Of a stretch of DNA of 64,000 nt, positions 41,966 to 51,249 are shown piece after piece (the first letter of the stretch is position 1; each line of letters opens with the position of its first letter). The position numbers were made by a program, and so were the translations under genes. The notes under the pieces are model-generated. The model made no database searches. It was not told the DNA's origin and worked only from the letters and a program-made list of their open reading frames with translations. The stretch lies in contig NZ_CP131935.1 in NCBI RefSeq assembly GCF_030704305.1, positions 3,224,001-3,288,000 on the forward strand. The letters run 5' to 3'. The DNA comes from Massilia sp. R2A-15. GTDB lineage: Bacteria; Pseudomonadota; Gammaproteobacteria; Burkholderiales; Burkholderiaceae_D.

Positions 41966-43432
41966 TCAAGTCAATGGGGATCGGCGCGCAAGCGCACCGA
42001 CCCAGCTACGGTCCTCCTCGGATGCGAGGAAAAACCAGGTAAAACAATAAATAACCAGGCAAGAACCGACGAAAATCAATGCTTTCACCAATTCATTTGC
42101 CAACGTGCCGGCAAGAAACGAGATGACGACCAGAGCACACAGGGTCGAAAGCCTTCCAAAGTCCATCCTTTCCTTGCCGACAATGCGCCCGGCGATCGCA
42201 AAAAAGACGCCGGTGTCGATTACCATTCGCAGCAACCAGGCGACGGCGGCGCCGATTATGCCGAAATTAACGGAAAGAAACCATAAAACAATCGCAAATG
42301 GCACGAATTCGAGCACGTGCACGATTGCAGTGATCCTGGACTTACCTGCACTCTGAATCAATACGAAGGGAATATGCGCCAGACAATTTACAAGTATTCC
42401 GAACGAAAAGATCTGCATCGCGACATAACTGTGTTGCGCAAAGACCGGACCCACCCACACCTGCAGGATTTCATGGGCAAACAGCGCCAATGCCAAGGTG
42501 ATCGGATACAGTGTCAGGAAAAGCACCATCACCGATTTTCGGAACAACTTCCCGGCGTTCGTGCTTCGCGCTGCAATTTCGACTGCAAACTTTGGAAAAA
42601 TCACCGCAGTCAGGGCGCTCGGAATGATCCACAGTTTGGTGATCATTTCATTCGGCGTTACGTAATACGCCACCGCCGCGGCCGAGATTGTAATCCCGAT
42701 CAAAAAACGATCCAGGTAGCCCATCAACGGGCTCACGATATTGCTGACCGTCATCCAGCCGCCGGAGGACATCAATTCCTTGATCGCGCCTCCATTAAAC
42801 TTCCGGTCCGAAAGGCACCCGGGTATTTGCAGGTAAGCGTAATACCCGTGCACCACACAAGCGACCACCCTGCCAACCGTGAGCACCAGCGTGACAAACA
42901 CCAGATCATTCTTGATCCAGAGCACAGCGACCAATGGTCCCAAAAAGGTGAAAATTCCCATAGGGAGACGGATCAAATTAATGATCTTGAACGCCGACCT
43001 GGCTTCAAGGATGCCGCGCAAGCCCGAGGTCAGCACGATGAAGGGCATGGCGATGGCCATGACCCGAATCGATCCGATCACTTCTCGCAAGTCACCATGG
43101 AACGAAATGCGCTGCGCACCCCACGACGCGCCAACCCACATCAACACCCCCGCTACCACGCCCAGTCCGCTCAGCACGAGTACGCTGGAGTACACCAGCG
43201 TAGGAATCTCGCGCTCGCGCTTTTCGGCGATGAACACCGACAGTTGCTGCGTGAGCGCACGCCCCAGTCCGAGGTCGAATAGGCCAAAATAACTCACCAC
43301 CGCCCAGATCAGGGTCAACACGCCGAAGCGCGCATCGCCCAAATTATGGATGAGCATCGGCATTGCCCCAAGCGCAACCAGCAGCGGCAGACCAAGTCCT
43401 GCGAGGTTATATACCGTGTTTTTAACTACCAT
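41966..43432 (-). CDS. wzx: Oligosaccharide flippase (second Wzx)
   Basis: A 488-aa polytopic protein of the MOP flippase superfamily, about 12-14 helices, with an N-terminal amphipathic start (VVKNTVYNLAGLGLPLLVALGAMPMLI) followed by LGDARFGVLTLIWAVVSYFGLFDLGLGRAL, a strongly conserved feature of polysaccharide flippases. It is unrelated in detail to the flippase at 11333-12778 and belongs to the FucNAc cluster. The short spacing to the GT2 gene downstream indicates coupling. Confidence 0.87.
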   Translation of the reverse strand: MVVKNTVYNLAGLGLPLLVALGAMPMLIHNLGDARFGVLTLIWAVVSYFGLFDLGLGRALTQQLSVFIAEKREREIPTLVYSSVLVLSGLGVVAGVLMWVGASWGAQRISFHGDLREVIGSIRVMAIAMPFIVLTSGLRGILEARSAFKIINLIRLPMGIFTFLGPLVAVLWIKNDLVFVTLVLTVGRVVACVVHGYYAYLQIPGCLSDRKFNGGAIKELMSSGGWMTVSNIVSPLMGYLDRFLIGITISAAAVAYYVTPNEMITKLWIIPSALTAVIFPKFAVEIAARSTNAGKLFRKSVMVLFLTLYPITLALALFAHEILQVWVGPVFAQHSYVAMQIFSFGILVNCLAHIPFVLIQSAGKSRITAIVHVLEFVPFAIVLWFLSVNFGIIGAAVAWLLRMVIDTGVFFAIAGRIVGKERMDFGRLSTLCALVVISFLAGTLANELVKALIFVGSCLVIYCFTWFFLASEEDRSWVGALARRSPLT

Positions 43433-43501
43433 AGGACCGCACTATCATCCATTCATCTCGTGATACAACCGGAACACCCGGCCTAAGCCGCGAAAACAAC
43501 C

Positions 43502-44575
43502 TTATTCCATCCATTGTTCCTGCGCCTGGCCTGGCAAAACAAAATCAAGACGGGTGCCATTGCGAATCACCAAATTATAAAAAATCAATACCGCAAGACC
43601 GATCAGCACAGCCTTTATCACATAACTCTGTGTGGTACGGAACGCCGCCGCTGCAATAAAGGGCATCAGGCATAAGAAAAACTCGAATCCCCGCAAGCCG
43701 ACGGTAGGTACCCAATAGAGAAATGCGTAATACAGCAAGCCGATGCACGCCAATCGGAAACTATAAATTTCGAACTGGGTCGCTTCCTCGTCGGGCACCA
43801 CCAGCGCATAGATCGCCAACATGACCAGGCTGGCCGCGAAATAAACCGTCAGATAATTTGTGGACGACACGATGTTTCCGACAGCTTCGGAATAGACGGA
43901 GATCCGGGGATCAACGCCCCCGATCGCAAACATAAACTTCAAAAACTGCGGAGTACCCGACACGAGCAAACCAACCGCGCTTCCCGCAACGCAAAATTTA
44001 AAAATCTTTGCAGAACTGGCTTGAATGAACGGAAAAACAAAATACACTGCGCCGACCAACGTCGATTTATGGAAGAATACCGCGGCCATAAAAAATATTG
44101 CACTGCGCCACATTTCTCTGCGACTGCCGTGAAGCACCGCCAACCAATAAAACGCAATCGCCAAACCGATCCGAATCTGCGTCATCTCCTGCACGTACCA
44201 TGCATAGGTCGCGTACACCATCAGCGCAACGCCAAAGTGGCTGGCGTGGGAGCGCAGGATAAACAATTTCATAAACAGCGCCAGCGACGAATAGAACGCC
44301 ACCACCCACGGCCCGCCCACTTTGTAAAACAGCGCAAAGAAAATATTCGAAATGATTACATAACTTGTTTCGAAATTCAGCGTGCCGTCTTTCAAGCAAA
44401 ATTGATTCTGCGAGCAAAGAAAGTAAGTCAGATACCCTTTGTAATCCGGCGAACCGTTCATATACACGATCGTGAACGCGCCCATCAGGACGGCCAGCAT
44501 CAGGACTGCGCTCACGCTCACCCTGCGCACGGGGAGGAGAAGCATCAGCAGTGAATTGGCCAATAAATAGTGCAT
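43502..44575 (-). CDS. EpsG-family polysaccharide polymerase
   Basis: A 357-aa membrane protein with about ten helices. The signature regions of EpsG/Wzy-type polymerases are visible: NGSPDYKGYLTYF (PDY motif near residue 45), then YATYAWYVQEMTQIRIGLAIAFYWLAV and FFMAAVFFHKSTLVGAVYF with the conserved Arg and His-Lys-Ser. The C-terminal part contains GLRGFEFFLCLMPF. It should join the lipid-linked repeat units of the second cluster. Location between the Wzz-like co-polymerase and the flippase supports this. Confidence 0.88.
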   Translation of the reverse strand: MHYLLANSLLMLLLPVRRVSVSAVLMLAVLMGAFTIVYMNGSPDYKGYLTYFLCSQNQFCLKDGTLNFETSYVIISNIFFALFYKVGGPWVVAFYSSLALFMKLFILRSHASHFGVALMVYATYAWYVQEMTQIRIGLAIAFYWLAVLHGSRREMWRSAIFFMAAVFFHKSTLVGAVYFVFPFIQASSAKIFKFCVAGSAVGLLVSGTPQFLKFMFAIGGVDPRISVYSEAVGNIVSSTNYLTVYFAASLVMLAIYALVVPDEEATQFEIYSFRLACIGLLYYAFLYWVPTVGLRGFEFFLCLMPFIAAAAFRTTQSYVIKAVLIGLAVLIFYNLVIRNGTRLDFVLPGQAQEQWME

Positions 44576-44693
44576 GTCTGGTCTGATAGATGTTAGCCGC
44601 GCTCAAGTTGCGGCGGCGCTATTTGCAGCACCCCGCATGACTCCGAGCCCAGTCAAGGAATCGCCGCGCCGTCCCGGCGCCGCTGACACACGG

Positions 44694-45899
44694 CTATGAT
44701 TTCCAGCGCAACGAATCGCGCAGCGCGCTCAGGCGGGCGCGTTGCCCAGCGTCCGATTTGCTCAAGACTTCGTCCAGAACCGCTTTGCCCGCCGCGAGCA
44801 GCAGTCCGAGTAACGCTGCGACCAGGACGATGATCGACCGCGCAGGCTTGGTCTTTTTGTCCGGTTCGATTGCACTGTCGAGCACCTGGATGATCGAGCC
44901 TTCTTTGGCCTCATCAATTTTCGCCAGTTCAAATTGCTTTGCGATCAGTTCGAAAACGGTTTCGTAATACTTGACATCTCGCACCTTCCGGATGTATTCC
45001 AGGCCAGCTTGCGGAACTTGGCTGGTCGACACCGATACGTCGCCATGCCCGGCATTCATTCCGGTCTCTAATTTCCTCAGCTGCTGGCGCATGCCGGTGA
45101 GTTCTTGTTCGAGTTTCACGATTTCCGGATTATTGTTGGTCGCGAAGGTACGCATCGCCCCCAGCGCTACCTCTTTTGCGCCGATCTGGGCCTTCAATTC
45201 CGCGGCGGCCCGAATCACGGCCTCGGCCTGTCCCGTCAGTTGAATCAGGCCAGTCTTTTCCTGTACGGCTTTCAATGCGGCTTCGGCGTTCGCAAGCCCT
45301 TCCTTCGCCAGGATCAACTGCTTTTCGAAGAACAGGCGCCGCTGCGACGCCTCAGTCACCGCCAGTGTCTGCGTCAGTTTTTGCAACTCCTGCACATACC
45401 CGTTGGCCAGCAACGCTGCCCGCTTTGGATTCTTGTCGTCGACCTGGATGCTAATCACGCCATCCTTGCCACTGAAAATCGTCGATCGCAGTGCCAATTC
45501 GGTGCGAAGATCCGTCGGCGACTCCTTGTCGTACACGTGGGACAAGTCGAATCGCTTGATCAGGTTGTCGCTCACGGTGCGGCTATTGAGCATCGCCACG
45601 TAGGTGTCGTTGGGGTTCTTCACCCCAAGCGATTGCCCCACGGAGCCACCCAAACTGCTCAGCTGGCCCAGCAGCGCAGACGCTCCGGACTGCTGTTGCG
45701 GCGGCAGGATTTGGGCAGTGCCCGTATATGTATTCGGAATCAGCAAGCTCACACCGGCGGCAAGCACGGCCGCGACGAGCATTGAGCTGACAATAAATTT
45801 CTTGCGTTTCGCGACAACAATTGCAACGTCCAGCATGCTGAACTCGGCATCTTTGCGGAGCGGCAAATTGGTACTCGGGACTGCGTGATCAGGCATCAT
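44694..45899 (-). CDS. Wzz/PCP-type chain-length determinant (no kinase domain)
   Basis: A protein of about 401 aa. Two membrane helices flank a periplasmic part: the first at about residues 35-55 (FIVSSMLVAAVLAAGVSLLI) and the second near 355-375 (SIIVLVAALLGLLLAAGKAVL). The Wzz domain begins YTGTAQILPPQQQSG. A long coiled coil (about 180-290) dominates the periplasmic part, and PARS before helix 2 is the usual Pro-rich motif. There is no Walker motif or Tyr tail, unlike wzc in the first cluster. Start set at ATG 45899; a second ATG follows directly, and upstream in-frame codons lack a ribosome binding site. Confidence 0.88.
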   Translation of the reverse strand: MMPDHAVPSTNLPLRKDAEFSMLDVAIVVAKRKKFIVSSMLVAAVLAAGVSLLIPNTYTGTAQILPPQQQSGASALLGQLSSLGGSVGQSLGVKNPNDTYVAMLNSRTVSDNLIKRFDLSHVYDKESPTDLRTELALRSTIFSGKDGVISIQVDDKNPKRAALLANGYVQELQKLTQTLAVTEASQRRLFFEKQLILAKEGLANAEAALKAVQEKTGLIQLTGQAEAVIRAAAELKAQIGAKEVALGAMRTFATNNNPEIVKLEQELTGMRQQLRKLETGMNAGHGDVSVSTSQVPQAGLEYIRKVRDVKYYETVFELIAKQFELAKIDEAKEGSIIQVLDSAIEPDKKTKPARSIIVLVAALLGLLLAAGKAVLDEVLSKSDAGQRARLSALRDSLRWKS

Positions 45900-45980
45900 C
45901 AATTCTCGATATGGTTTCCACAGCCGACACGGAAAGGCCGGACAGAGCATCAATCCCCGTCCAGACCGTCCGTCCGCGAC

Positions 45981-47930
45981 TTAATTTTTCAAAACTTTCA
46001 GTCCGGCTGCGCCCAAACCAAATTGATAGAAGATCGCCGTCCATTCTTTTAGGCTCTGGCGGAAGGTGCTGCGGTCGATCTTCTCGGGGACAACAATGGT
46101 GTCGCCCGGATTGACAATCGCCCCACCGACACCACTGAACCAACCCATGCCCCGGCTGCTCTTGGCCGTGCCGTCGGCGCGAATGACATAAACTTCCGAA
46201 GGATCGGCCGATTCGGTTACCCCACCGGCGAGCAGCATATAGTCCTTGACGCTACGATGTGGCTTATAGATAAACGAATTCGACTGGAACACCGCGCCCA
46301 GCACTTCCACTGTGCCAGGCTTGCGGGGCACATAAATGGAGTCGCCGTCCTGCAAGGGCAAATCAGGCAAATTTTTCACTTGCGCGTTACTGTCGTCCAG
46401 CTCCAGGACGATGCGGCCCTCGGCCTTTACGGTGCGCAGTTTCTGCGCGACCCCGCGCTGGCGCTCAAGTTCAGAGGCCTGAAGGGCAATGGCGTCCTTG
46501 TCGGTCGATCCGCTCACACGTGCGGTCGCAGCCGACTCAATATCGCGTTCGAAACGGTCCGCAATTTCGTTCAGTTTTAATTGCTGAGCGCGCCTAACCG
46601 ATTCGCGGTTCACTTGGGTCGCATACAAATAGCCCATGTCGGAGACGCCGCCAAGACGCGCCATCAATTCACGCAAGGTTTCGCCTTTGCGGATTTGCAG
46701 CATGCCACTCTGGTTCACTTCACCGGAAACTCGCACAAACTCGTTTTGCACTCGCGCCTGAATCGGCACCGCTCCAGGGGCAAATACGCGGAACACATCG
46801 GTCGGCTTGACAGGCACCGAAGCCAGGCCGCTGTTGACTGACGTCGTGGCGGCATCGAACTGCGCCACCGTCTGGTAAACGTTGCCAACGGTTTTCTCGA
46901 CAACCACCTTCTGCTGCTCTGCCGCAGAGTCGATCCCGCCGGCCCAACCGACAAGGTCGGCCAAGGATGCGGGACCTTTAAGCTCGAAAATTGCCGGCGT
47001 CTTGACATTGCCCGTCAGTGCGACCAGCGGGCCCACTTCCGGAATGTAAATCACGTCGCCGTCGCGAATCGAAACATCACGACTCTTGTCGCCCTTAACC
47101 AGCATGTCGTACAAGTCGAATGTGGTCACGATCGCGCTGCCGCGTTTGAGCTGAATATTGCGCATCGAACCGGAAGTGGCAGGGCCACCCGACGTGAAAA
47201 GCGCATTGAGCAAGGTGCTCATCGAATTGAGCGTGTAGGTGCCAGGACGAACGGCATGCCCGACCACATAAATCTGCACCGCGCGAGTCTGCGAAATGCT
47301 CGCGGTCAGTTCGAAATTGCTGAAGACTTTGCTGATCGCCTGTTTCAGATAAGCTTGTAAATCGCGATATTTCACCCCCGCAACTTTAACCGATCCGACG
47401 CGAGGAATATAAATCCCGCCATTGCGATCTACCACTGCGGTCACATCAATATTGACCATGCCCCAGCCACGAATCTGGATTTCGTCTCCGGTACCGATCA
47501 CGTAATCGGCATTCACCTGAGCCGTATCGAATGGCGCGAAGGTAGTCGGCACATCGGTGAACAAACTTTTACCGAATAATTCAAGGCGCGAACCGGTAGC
47601 GGTTTCCGCATACAAATCGAAAGCGTTCCGCGGACCCTTGCTGTCATCGCCGGACGGCTTTGAAGTACGCACTGTGCGTTGCGCGTCCATAGTTTGCCGC
47701 GATTGGGGAACGGTGCCGACGATATTCGGCAAACTGCGCTCGGCCGGGGTTGCCCGGTCGACCGTACCTTCAGGCAAATTCGGGGACGCGGAGGGCGCAT
47801 TTTGCGACCTGGGCATCTCAACGGGCTGATTGAACGACTGCGCGCCGGCCTGTGCCGAAAGCAAACCAATGACGCTTCCGACAACGGCCAGCTGCCTTAC
47901 GTTAGCGACGAACCAATTTTTCTTACGCAT
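45981..47930 (-). CDS. SLBB-domain polysaccharide exporter (OPX family, KpsD-like)
   Basis: A 649-aa exported protein. A signal peptide ending AGAQ (about residues 1-31) lacks a lipobox, unlike Wza. A Poly_export domain (about 140-215, YVIGTGDEIQIRGWG) precedes several SLBB domains (IYVVGHAVRPGTYTL, VALTGNVKTPAIFEL, VRVSGEVNQSGMLQI, VEVLGAVFQSNSFIY), which build the periplasmic/outer-membrane ring of the export channel. A coiled insertion (about 445-510) lies between the later SLBB repeats. It is the first gene of the second cluster; the co-polymerase follows after 81 nt. The long OPX form resembles group 2 capsule KpsD in architecture. Confidence 0.9.
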   Translation of the reverse strand: MRKKNWFVANVRQLAVVGSVIGLLSAQAGAQSFNQPVEMPRSQNAPSASPNLPEGTVDRATPAERSLPNIVGTVPQSRQTMDAQRTVRTSKPSGDDSKGPRNAFDLYAETATGSRLELFGKSLFTDVPTTFAPFDTAQVNADYVIGTGDEIQIRGWGMVNIDVTAVVDRNGGIYIPRVGSVKVAGVKYRDLQAYLKQAISKVFSNFELTASISQTRAVQIYVVGHAVRPGTYTLNSMSTLLNALFTSGGPATSGSMRNIQLKRGSAIVTTFDLYDMLVKGDKSRDVSIRDGDVIYIPEVGPLVALTGNVKTPAIFELKGPASLADLVGWAGGIDSAAEQQKVVVEKTVGNVYQTVAQFDAATTSVNSGLASVPVKPTDVFRVFAPGAVPIQARVQNEFVRVSGEVNQSGMLQIRKGETLRELMARLGGVSDMGYLYATQVNRESVRRAQQLKLNEIADRFERDIESAATARVSGSTDKDAIALQASELERQRGVAQKLRTVKAEGRIVLELDDSNAQVKNLPDLPLQDGDSIYVPRKPGTVEVLGAVFQSNSFIYKPHRSVKDYMLLAGGVTESADPSEVYVIRADGTAKSSRGMGWFSGVGGAIVNPGDTIVVPEKIDRSTFRQSLKEWTAIFYQFGLGAAGLKVLKN

Positions 47931-48523
47931 GCGGTCCTTTTCAGGATAAGTTTACGATATTGATGGGACGACACAATTGTCCATCGACTCAAAAAGAGCC
48001 GTGCTCAATCCAGCTGGGATAAGGGCTCTACCTCACAAGACGGCAACGCACGCTCGTCACATCGTTTTCAAAAGGTTCCCGATGCGAAATTCACATGCAA
48101 AAACCACATTGCGCGGTTAACTTCGCCATGTACCGATACCGCAGAACAGATATCGAAGGAGGTGGAGACATGCCAAATATGAAATAATCCAAACGGGCAA
48201 ATTCACCAAAACGTGCGCTATCTTTGTGACAATGTCTTGCTTAGCTTGACAACCGGGTCGGATTTTACCATCAAGCAGCATAATTATGGTCGCAGAAATG
48301 AATCGAAACGCCAGTCCGCGCCACATACAACACACAGCGTACCGGGGTTGCTCTTCAATGGACTCGAGTCGCAGGCTAACTGAGTGGAGCAGGCGCGATC
48401 GCTATGAAATTAGTCAGATCGGTTTCATGGCCTGAAGCACAGTGTCGCGCAGGCCCGACAGCGTGGTAAGGCATGGGAGCGTACTGGCGCTGTCGCGGTG
48501 TTCTCTCGTCAGCCTCGCGCGAT
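47931..48523. other. Intergenic region upstream of the second polysaccharide operon
   Basis: A 593-bp stretch, AT-rich compared with rsuA. It must carry the promoter of the SLBB exporter gene at its left side and the 3' end of the rsuA transcript at its right. Frames found here lack ribosome binding sites and codon bias. I found no clear promoter box or terminator. Confidence 0.5.
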
Positions 48524-49234
48524 TCATCGCAGCAAGTCCAGTTGACTCTGGTCGAGATAGCACCACTCCCCTTCGGCGATGCCCAGCGATGCCAGCGTCA
48601 GGCCGCCGATCGCCGAACGGTGCAGTGCCACGCAATGGTTGCCGGCCGCCGCCAGCATGCGCTTGACCTGGTGATACTTGCCTTGCTCGAGCACGATTTC
48701 GAGCTGGTGCTCGCCGCGCTCGATGCAGGTGACGGCCGCCAGCGGCGCCGGCTCGTCGTGCAGCTTCACGCCGGCCAGCAGCTGGGCCACCAGCTCCGGG
48801 GTCACCGGATCCTGGGTCGTGGCTTGGTAAATTTTCGGAACGTGTCGCTTCGGCGACGATTGCGCATGGATAAACGGCCCATCGTCGGACATCAGGAGCA
48901 TACCGGTGGTATCGTGGTCGAGTCGGCCGACCGGCTGCACTTCGCGCCAGGTAAATTGCTCCGGGAGCAAGGTCAGCACGCCGGGATGGTGGCTGGGTTT
49001 GCGCGAGCATTCGAAATTGGCCGGCTTGTTCAGCGCGAGATACACGTGTTCGCGGTAGGCCCATTCTTCATCAAAAATGGTCAATACCAGGTCTTCTGTG
49101 TCGAACGTCGTCTTGTAATTGGAATGCGGAGCGCCATTGACGGCGACCTCGCCGTCTTCGATCAGCGCGCGACAGTATTTCCGCGTGCCGAAGCCTTGCG
49201 ATTGGAGGATGCGGTCCAGGGATAATTTGCTCAT
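48524..49234 (-). CDS. rsuA: 16S rRNA pseudouridine(516) synthase RsuA
   Basis: A 236-aa pseudouridine synthase. The N-terminal S4 RNA-binding domain (LSLDRILQSQGFGTRKYCRALIEDGEVAVNG) precedes the catalytic domain with the aspartate in VGRLDHDTTGMLLMSDDG; KYHQVKRMLAAAGNHCVALHRSAIG is the third family motif. Length and motifs fit RsuA rather than RluB/RluF, which differ in tail length. ATG 49234. A single-gene unit between two intergenic regions. Confidence 0.9.
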   Translation of the reverse strand: MSKLSLDRILQSQGFGTRKYCRALIEDGEVAVNGAPHSNYKTTFDTEDLVLTIFDEEWAYREHVYLALNKPANFECSRKPSHHPGVLTLLPEQFTWREVQPVGRLDHDTTGMLLMSDDGPFIHAQSSPKRHVPKIYQATTQDPVTPELVAQLLAGVKLHDEPAPLAAVTCIERGEHQLEIVLEQGKYHQVKRMLAAAGNHCVALHRSAIGGLTLASLGIAEGEWCYLDQSQLDLLR

Positions 49235-49330
49235 GCGCGAGACTTTAACAGAAGCGCATGTCCCTCGTCAGCCGCCGCCGCGGTGACGATTTGCAAGAGG
49301 GTGAATTTTTTTGCGGTGCATGCCACACGT

Positions 49331-49371
49331 TTGACAAAGATCAAGCTTTCGACCGCATCCGTTGGTACAGT
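49331..49371 (+). promoter_or_regulatory. FNR-type box with correctly placed -10 element
   Basis: TTGACAAAGATCAA (49331-49344) matches the FNR/Anr consensus TTGAT-N4-ATCAA in nine of ten fixed bases. TACAGT (49366-49371) is a fair -10 box. With a start point at 49378-49379 the FNR box is centred at -40.5 to -41.5, the class II activator position. A 7-bp hairpin (49379-49385 with 49392-49398) would form at the RNA 5' end, and a second hairpin (49415-49420 with 49426-49431) precedes the start codon. This predicts oxygen-limited expression of the 109-aa gene. Confidence 0.65.
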
Positions 49372-49464
49372 GAAACCTCGTTAGGAATCGGCCTAACGGT
49401 AACTCAGTAAATCCCCTACCTCAGCGGTAGGATAACCTAACCCAGCAACCACCATGAGGACGAC

Positions 49465-49794
49465 ATGACCATCGACAACTACTGCAGCGGAGATGACCGG
49501 TACGACTCCTTCTCCGTTTCGCATGCCGAGGCCCATTTCCGCGTCGCCCTTGCGCAGTCGGCGCTGTTCGCCGCGCGCCTGGCGATCGCGCGTTGGGCTG
49601 ATACCGGTGCGGCGCCCCAGATGGCGCAGGCCGACTGGTACGCTGAATACCAGAACAACTTCCAGCAATGGCTGGGGCGCGGCGGGTTCGCCCAGTATCC
49701 CGACGATTGCACCGAGCTGGCTCCGGCCATGTATACGATCAGCGCTCCCGTGGCCGAACCGGCAGGTACCGATATCCCGTCGGCTGCGTCCTGA
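49465..49794 (+). CDS. Unknown 109-aa protein behind an FNR-type promoter
   Basis: A soluble, acidic 109-aa protein without signal peptide or membrane helix. The middle (HAEAHFRVALAQSALFAARLAIARW) should be helical; ADWYAEYQNNFQQWLGRGGF is aromatic-rich; the C-terminus is Pro/Ala-rich and probably disordered. ATG 49465 has AGGAC at four bases. I do not recognise the family. The upstream FNR box and two leader hairpins suggest a regulated gene used under low oxygen. Stand-alone; its neighbours are not functionally related. Confidence 0.75.
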   Translation: MTIDNYCSGDDRYDSFSVSHAEAHFRVALAQSALFAARLAIARWADTGAAPQMAQADWYAEYQNNFQQWLGRGGFAQYPDDCTELAPAMYTISAPVAEPAGTDIPSAAS

Positions 49795-50178
49795 GGCGAA
49801 ACAAGGATGGCGTGTCCGCACACGGCAGCCCTCGAGCGCAGACGATCAGAACCCTTGACACCTGCGCTGACTGGCAGAATCACTTCGCATGCATGCTTCA
49901 AAATTATTCTTTACGATAGCGATCTCGCCACAGTATTATTCTTGCAAGCCTGATTTGAAGCCGAACTCGGCCCGAACCTCCCGACAGATCGCTGCTATCC
50001 TCCGTGATTGCGAAGTCCGTGCACATTTTTTCCGTGCGCGTACGAGTGCACGCCAGGGAAGCTTTGATGGGAGCCATTTAGGCGAACCGTAGTATTCCAT
50101 ACGCTGCCCGCTTGAACTTGCGTTTTTTTGGACCCTTCCCCTACCCGGGCGATTTTGTTGCACCCATCAGCCGTTCCA
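49795..50178. other. Intergenic region without recognisable genes
   Basis: A 384-bp region between the small gene and the methyltransferase. The right half becomes AT-rich. No terminator with a T-run and no clear promoter was found. Confidence 0.4.
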
Positions 50179-50961
50179 ATGAAATGGATTCGCTTAATGT
50201 CCACTCTGCTCAAAAAGTTCAGCAATTCGCTCCGCACCGAAGGGGTTTTCAAGACTGCCGGGAAAGTTGTCAGTTACCCTGTCCACTCCCTGAGACAACG
50301 GAACTTCATCAAGAATGTTCTTCCTAATCAGTCTACCGAAGACAAATTTACCTGGATTTATAGTACTAACCATTGGCACAGCAACGAAAGTGCCAGTGGG
50401 GCGGGATCCACGCTGGAATACACCGAAAATCTGCGGAAGGAACTGCCCAAGCTGTTCGCCAGCTTGTCGATCAAGACCGTGTTCGATGCGCCCTGTGGCG
50501 ACTTCAACTGGATGCAGCATTTGTTGCCCCGGGTAGACGTGGAGTACATCGGTGGCGATATCGTTCGACCAATGATCGAATCGCACAGCGAAAAATACAA
50601 AAACGACAAAGTGTCATTCATTCATATCAATTTGATCGAGGACAGCTTCCCAAAAGCTGACCTGATGATCTGCCGGGATTGCCTCTTTCACCTTTCGTTC
50701 GCGGACACCAAATCTGTTCTCAAAAACTTTGTCGATTCCGGAATTCCTTATTTGCTAACGACTACCCACACGCAACCTGACATTGAAAACAGGAACATCT
50801 TGACCGGCGATTTCAGGCTGATCGATCTCTTATCCGCGCCCTACAACTTCCCTGCCGCCCCGCTATTCCGCATAGATGACTGGATGGCTCCGGAACCGGA
50901 GCGCCAGATGTGCTTGTGGACCAGGGACCAAGTGTCGACGGCTCTTTCGACATACAATTAA
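50179..50961 (+). CDS. Class I SAM-dependent methyltransferase
   Basis: A protein of about 260 aa. The N-terminal 60 residues are basic (MKWIRLMSTLLKKFSNSLR). Motif I TVFDAPCGDFNWMQ binds S-adenosylmethionine, VEYIGGDIV gives the acidic strand-2 end, and DLMICRDCLFHLSF is the motif near strand 4. The late region is Pro/aromatic-rich (APEPERQMCLW), suggesting a small-molecule, sugar or glycan acceptor. The start is uncertain: ATG 50179 or ATG 50197. Base composition is lower in GC than the housekeeping genes around it, resembling the polysaccharide genes, so transfer is possible. Confidence 0.8.
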   Translation: MKWIRLMSTLLKKFSNSLRTEGVFKTAGKVVSYPVHSLRQRNFIKNVLPNQSTEDKFTWIYSTNHWHSNESASGAGSTLEYTENLRKELPKLFASLSIKTVFDAPCGDFNWMQHLLPRVDVEYIGGDIVRPMIESHSEKYKNDKVSFIHINLIEDSFPKADLMICRDCLFHLSFADTKSVLKNFVDSGIPYLLTTTHTQPDIENRNILTGDFRLIDLLSAPYNFPAAPLFRIDDWMAPEPERQMCLWTRDQVSTALSTYN

Positions 50962-51249
50962 TCGCAGCTCGGTGAATCGGCGGCAACATTATTTACGTGC
51001 CATTTGACAATAAACGTTGACGTAGCACAAAAAGAAACGGCGGCATTGCGCCGCCGTTCCACGTCCCCTGCGGAGACATTTTTTGAGGAATTTAAATTCT
51101 CTCGATCCCGCATCAGCGATGCAGTCAGTAGTTCGGTTCGAATTTATGATGAAAAAATACTGAACTTATTATATTGCCCCCCTTGGATGAACTACGGGTT
51201 CAATATAGAACAATTGACCGGACTTACAAGGAGAAAATTGACGTTGCGT
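50962..51249. other. Intergenic region between the methyltransferase and the S49 peptidase gene
   Basis: AT-rich convergent region of 288 bp. A long open plus-strand frame starting at 51004 runs on into the antisense of the peptidase gene and is not a gene. Sequence 51040-51060 (cggcggcattgcgccgccg) is a hairpin that may terminate the methyltransferase transcript. Confidence 0.45.
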
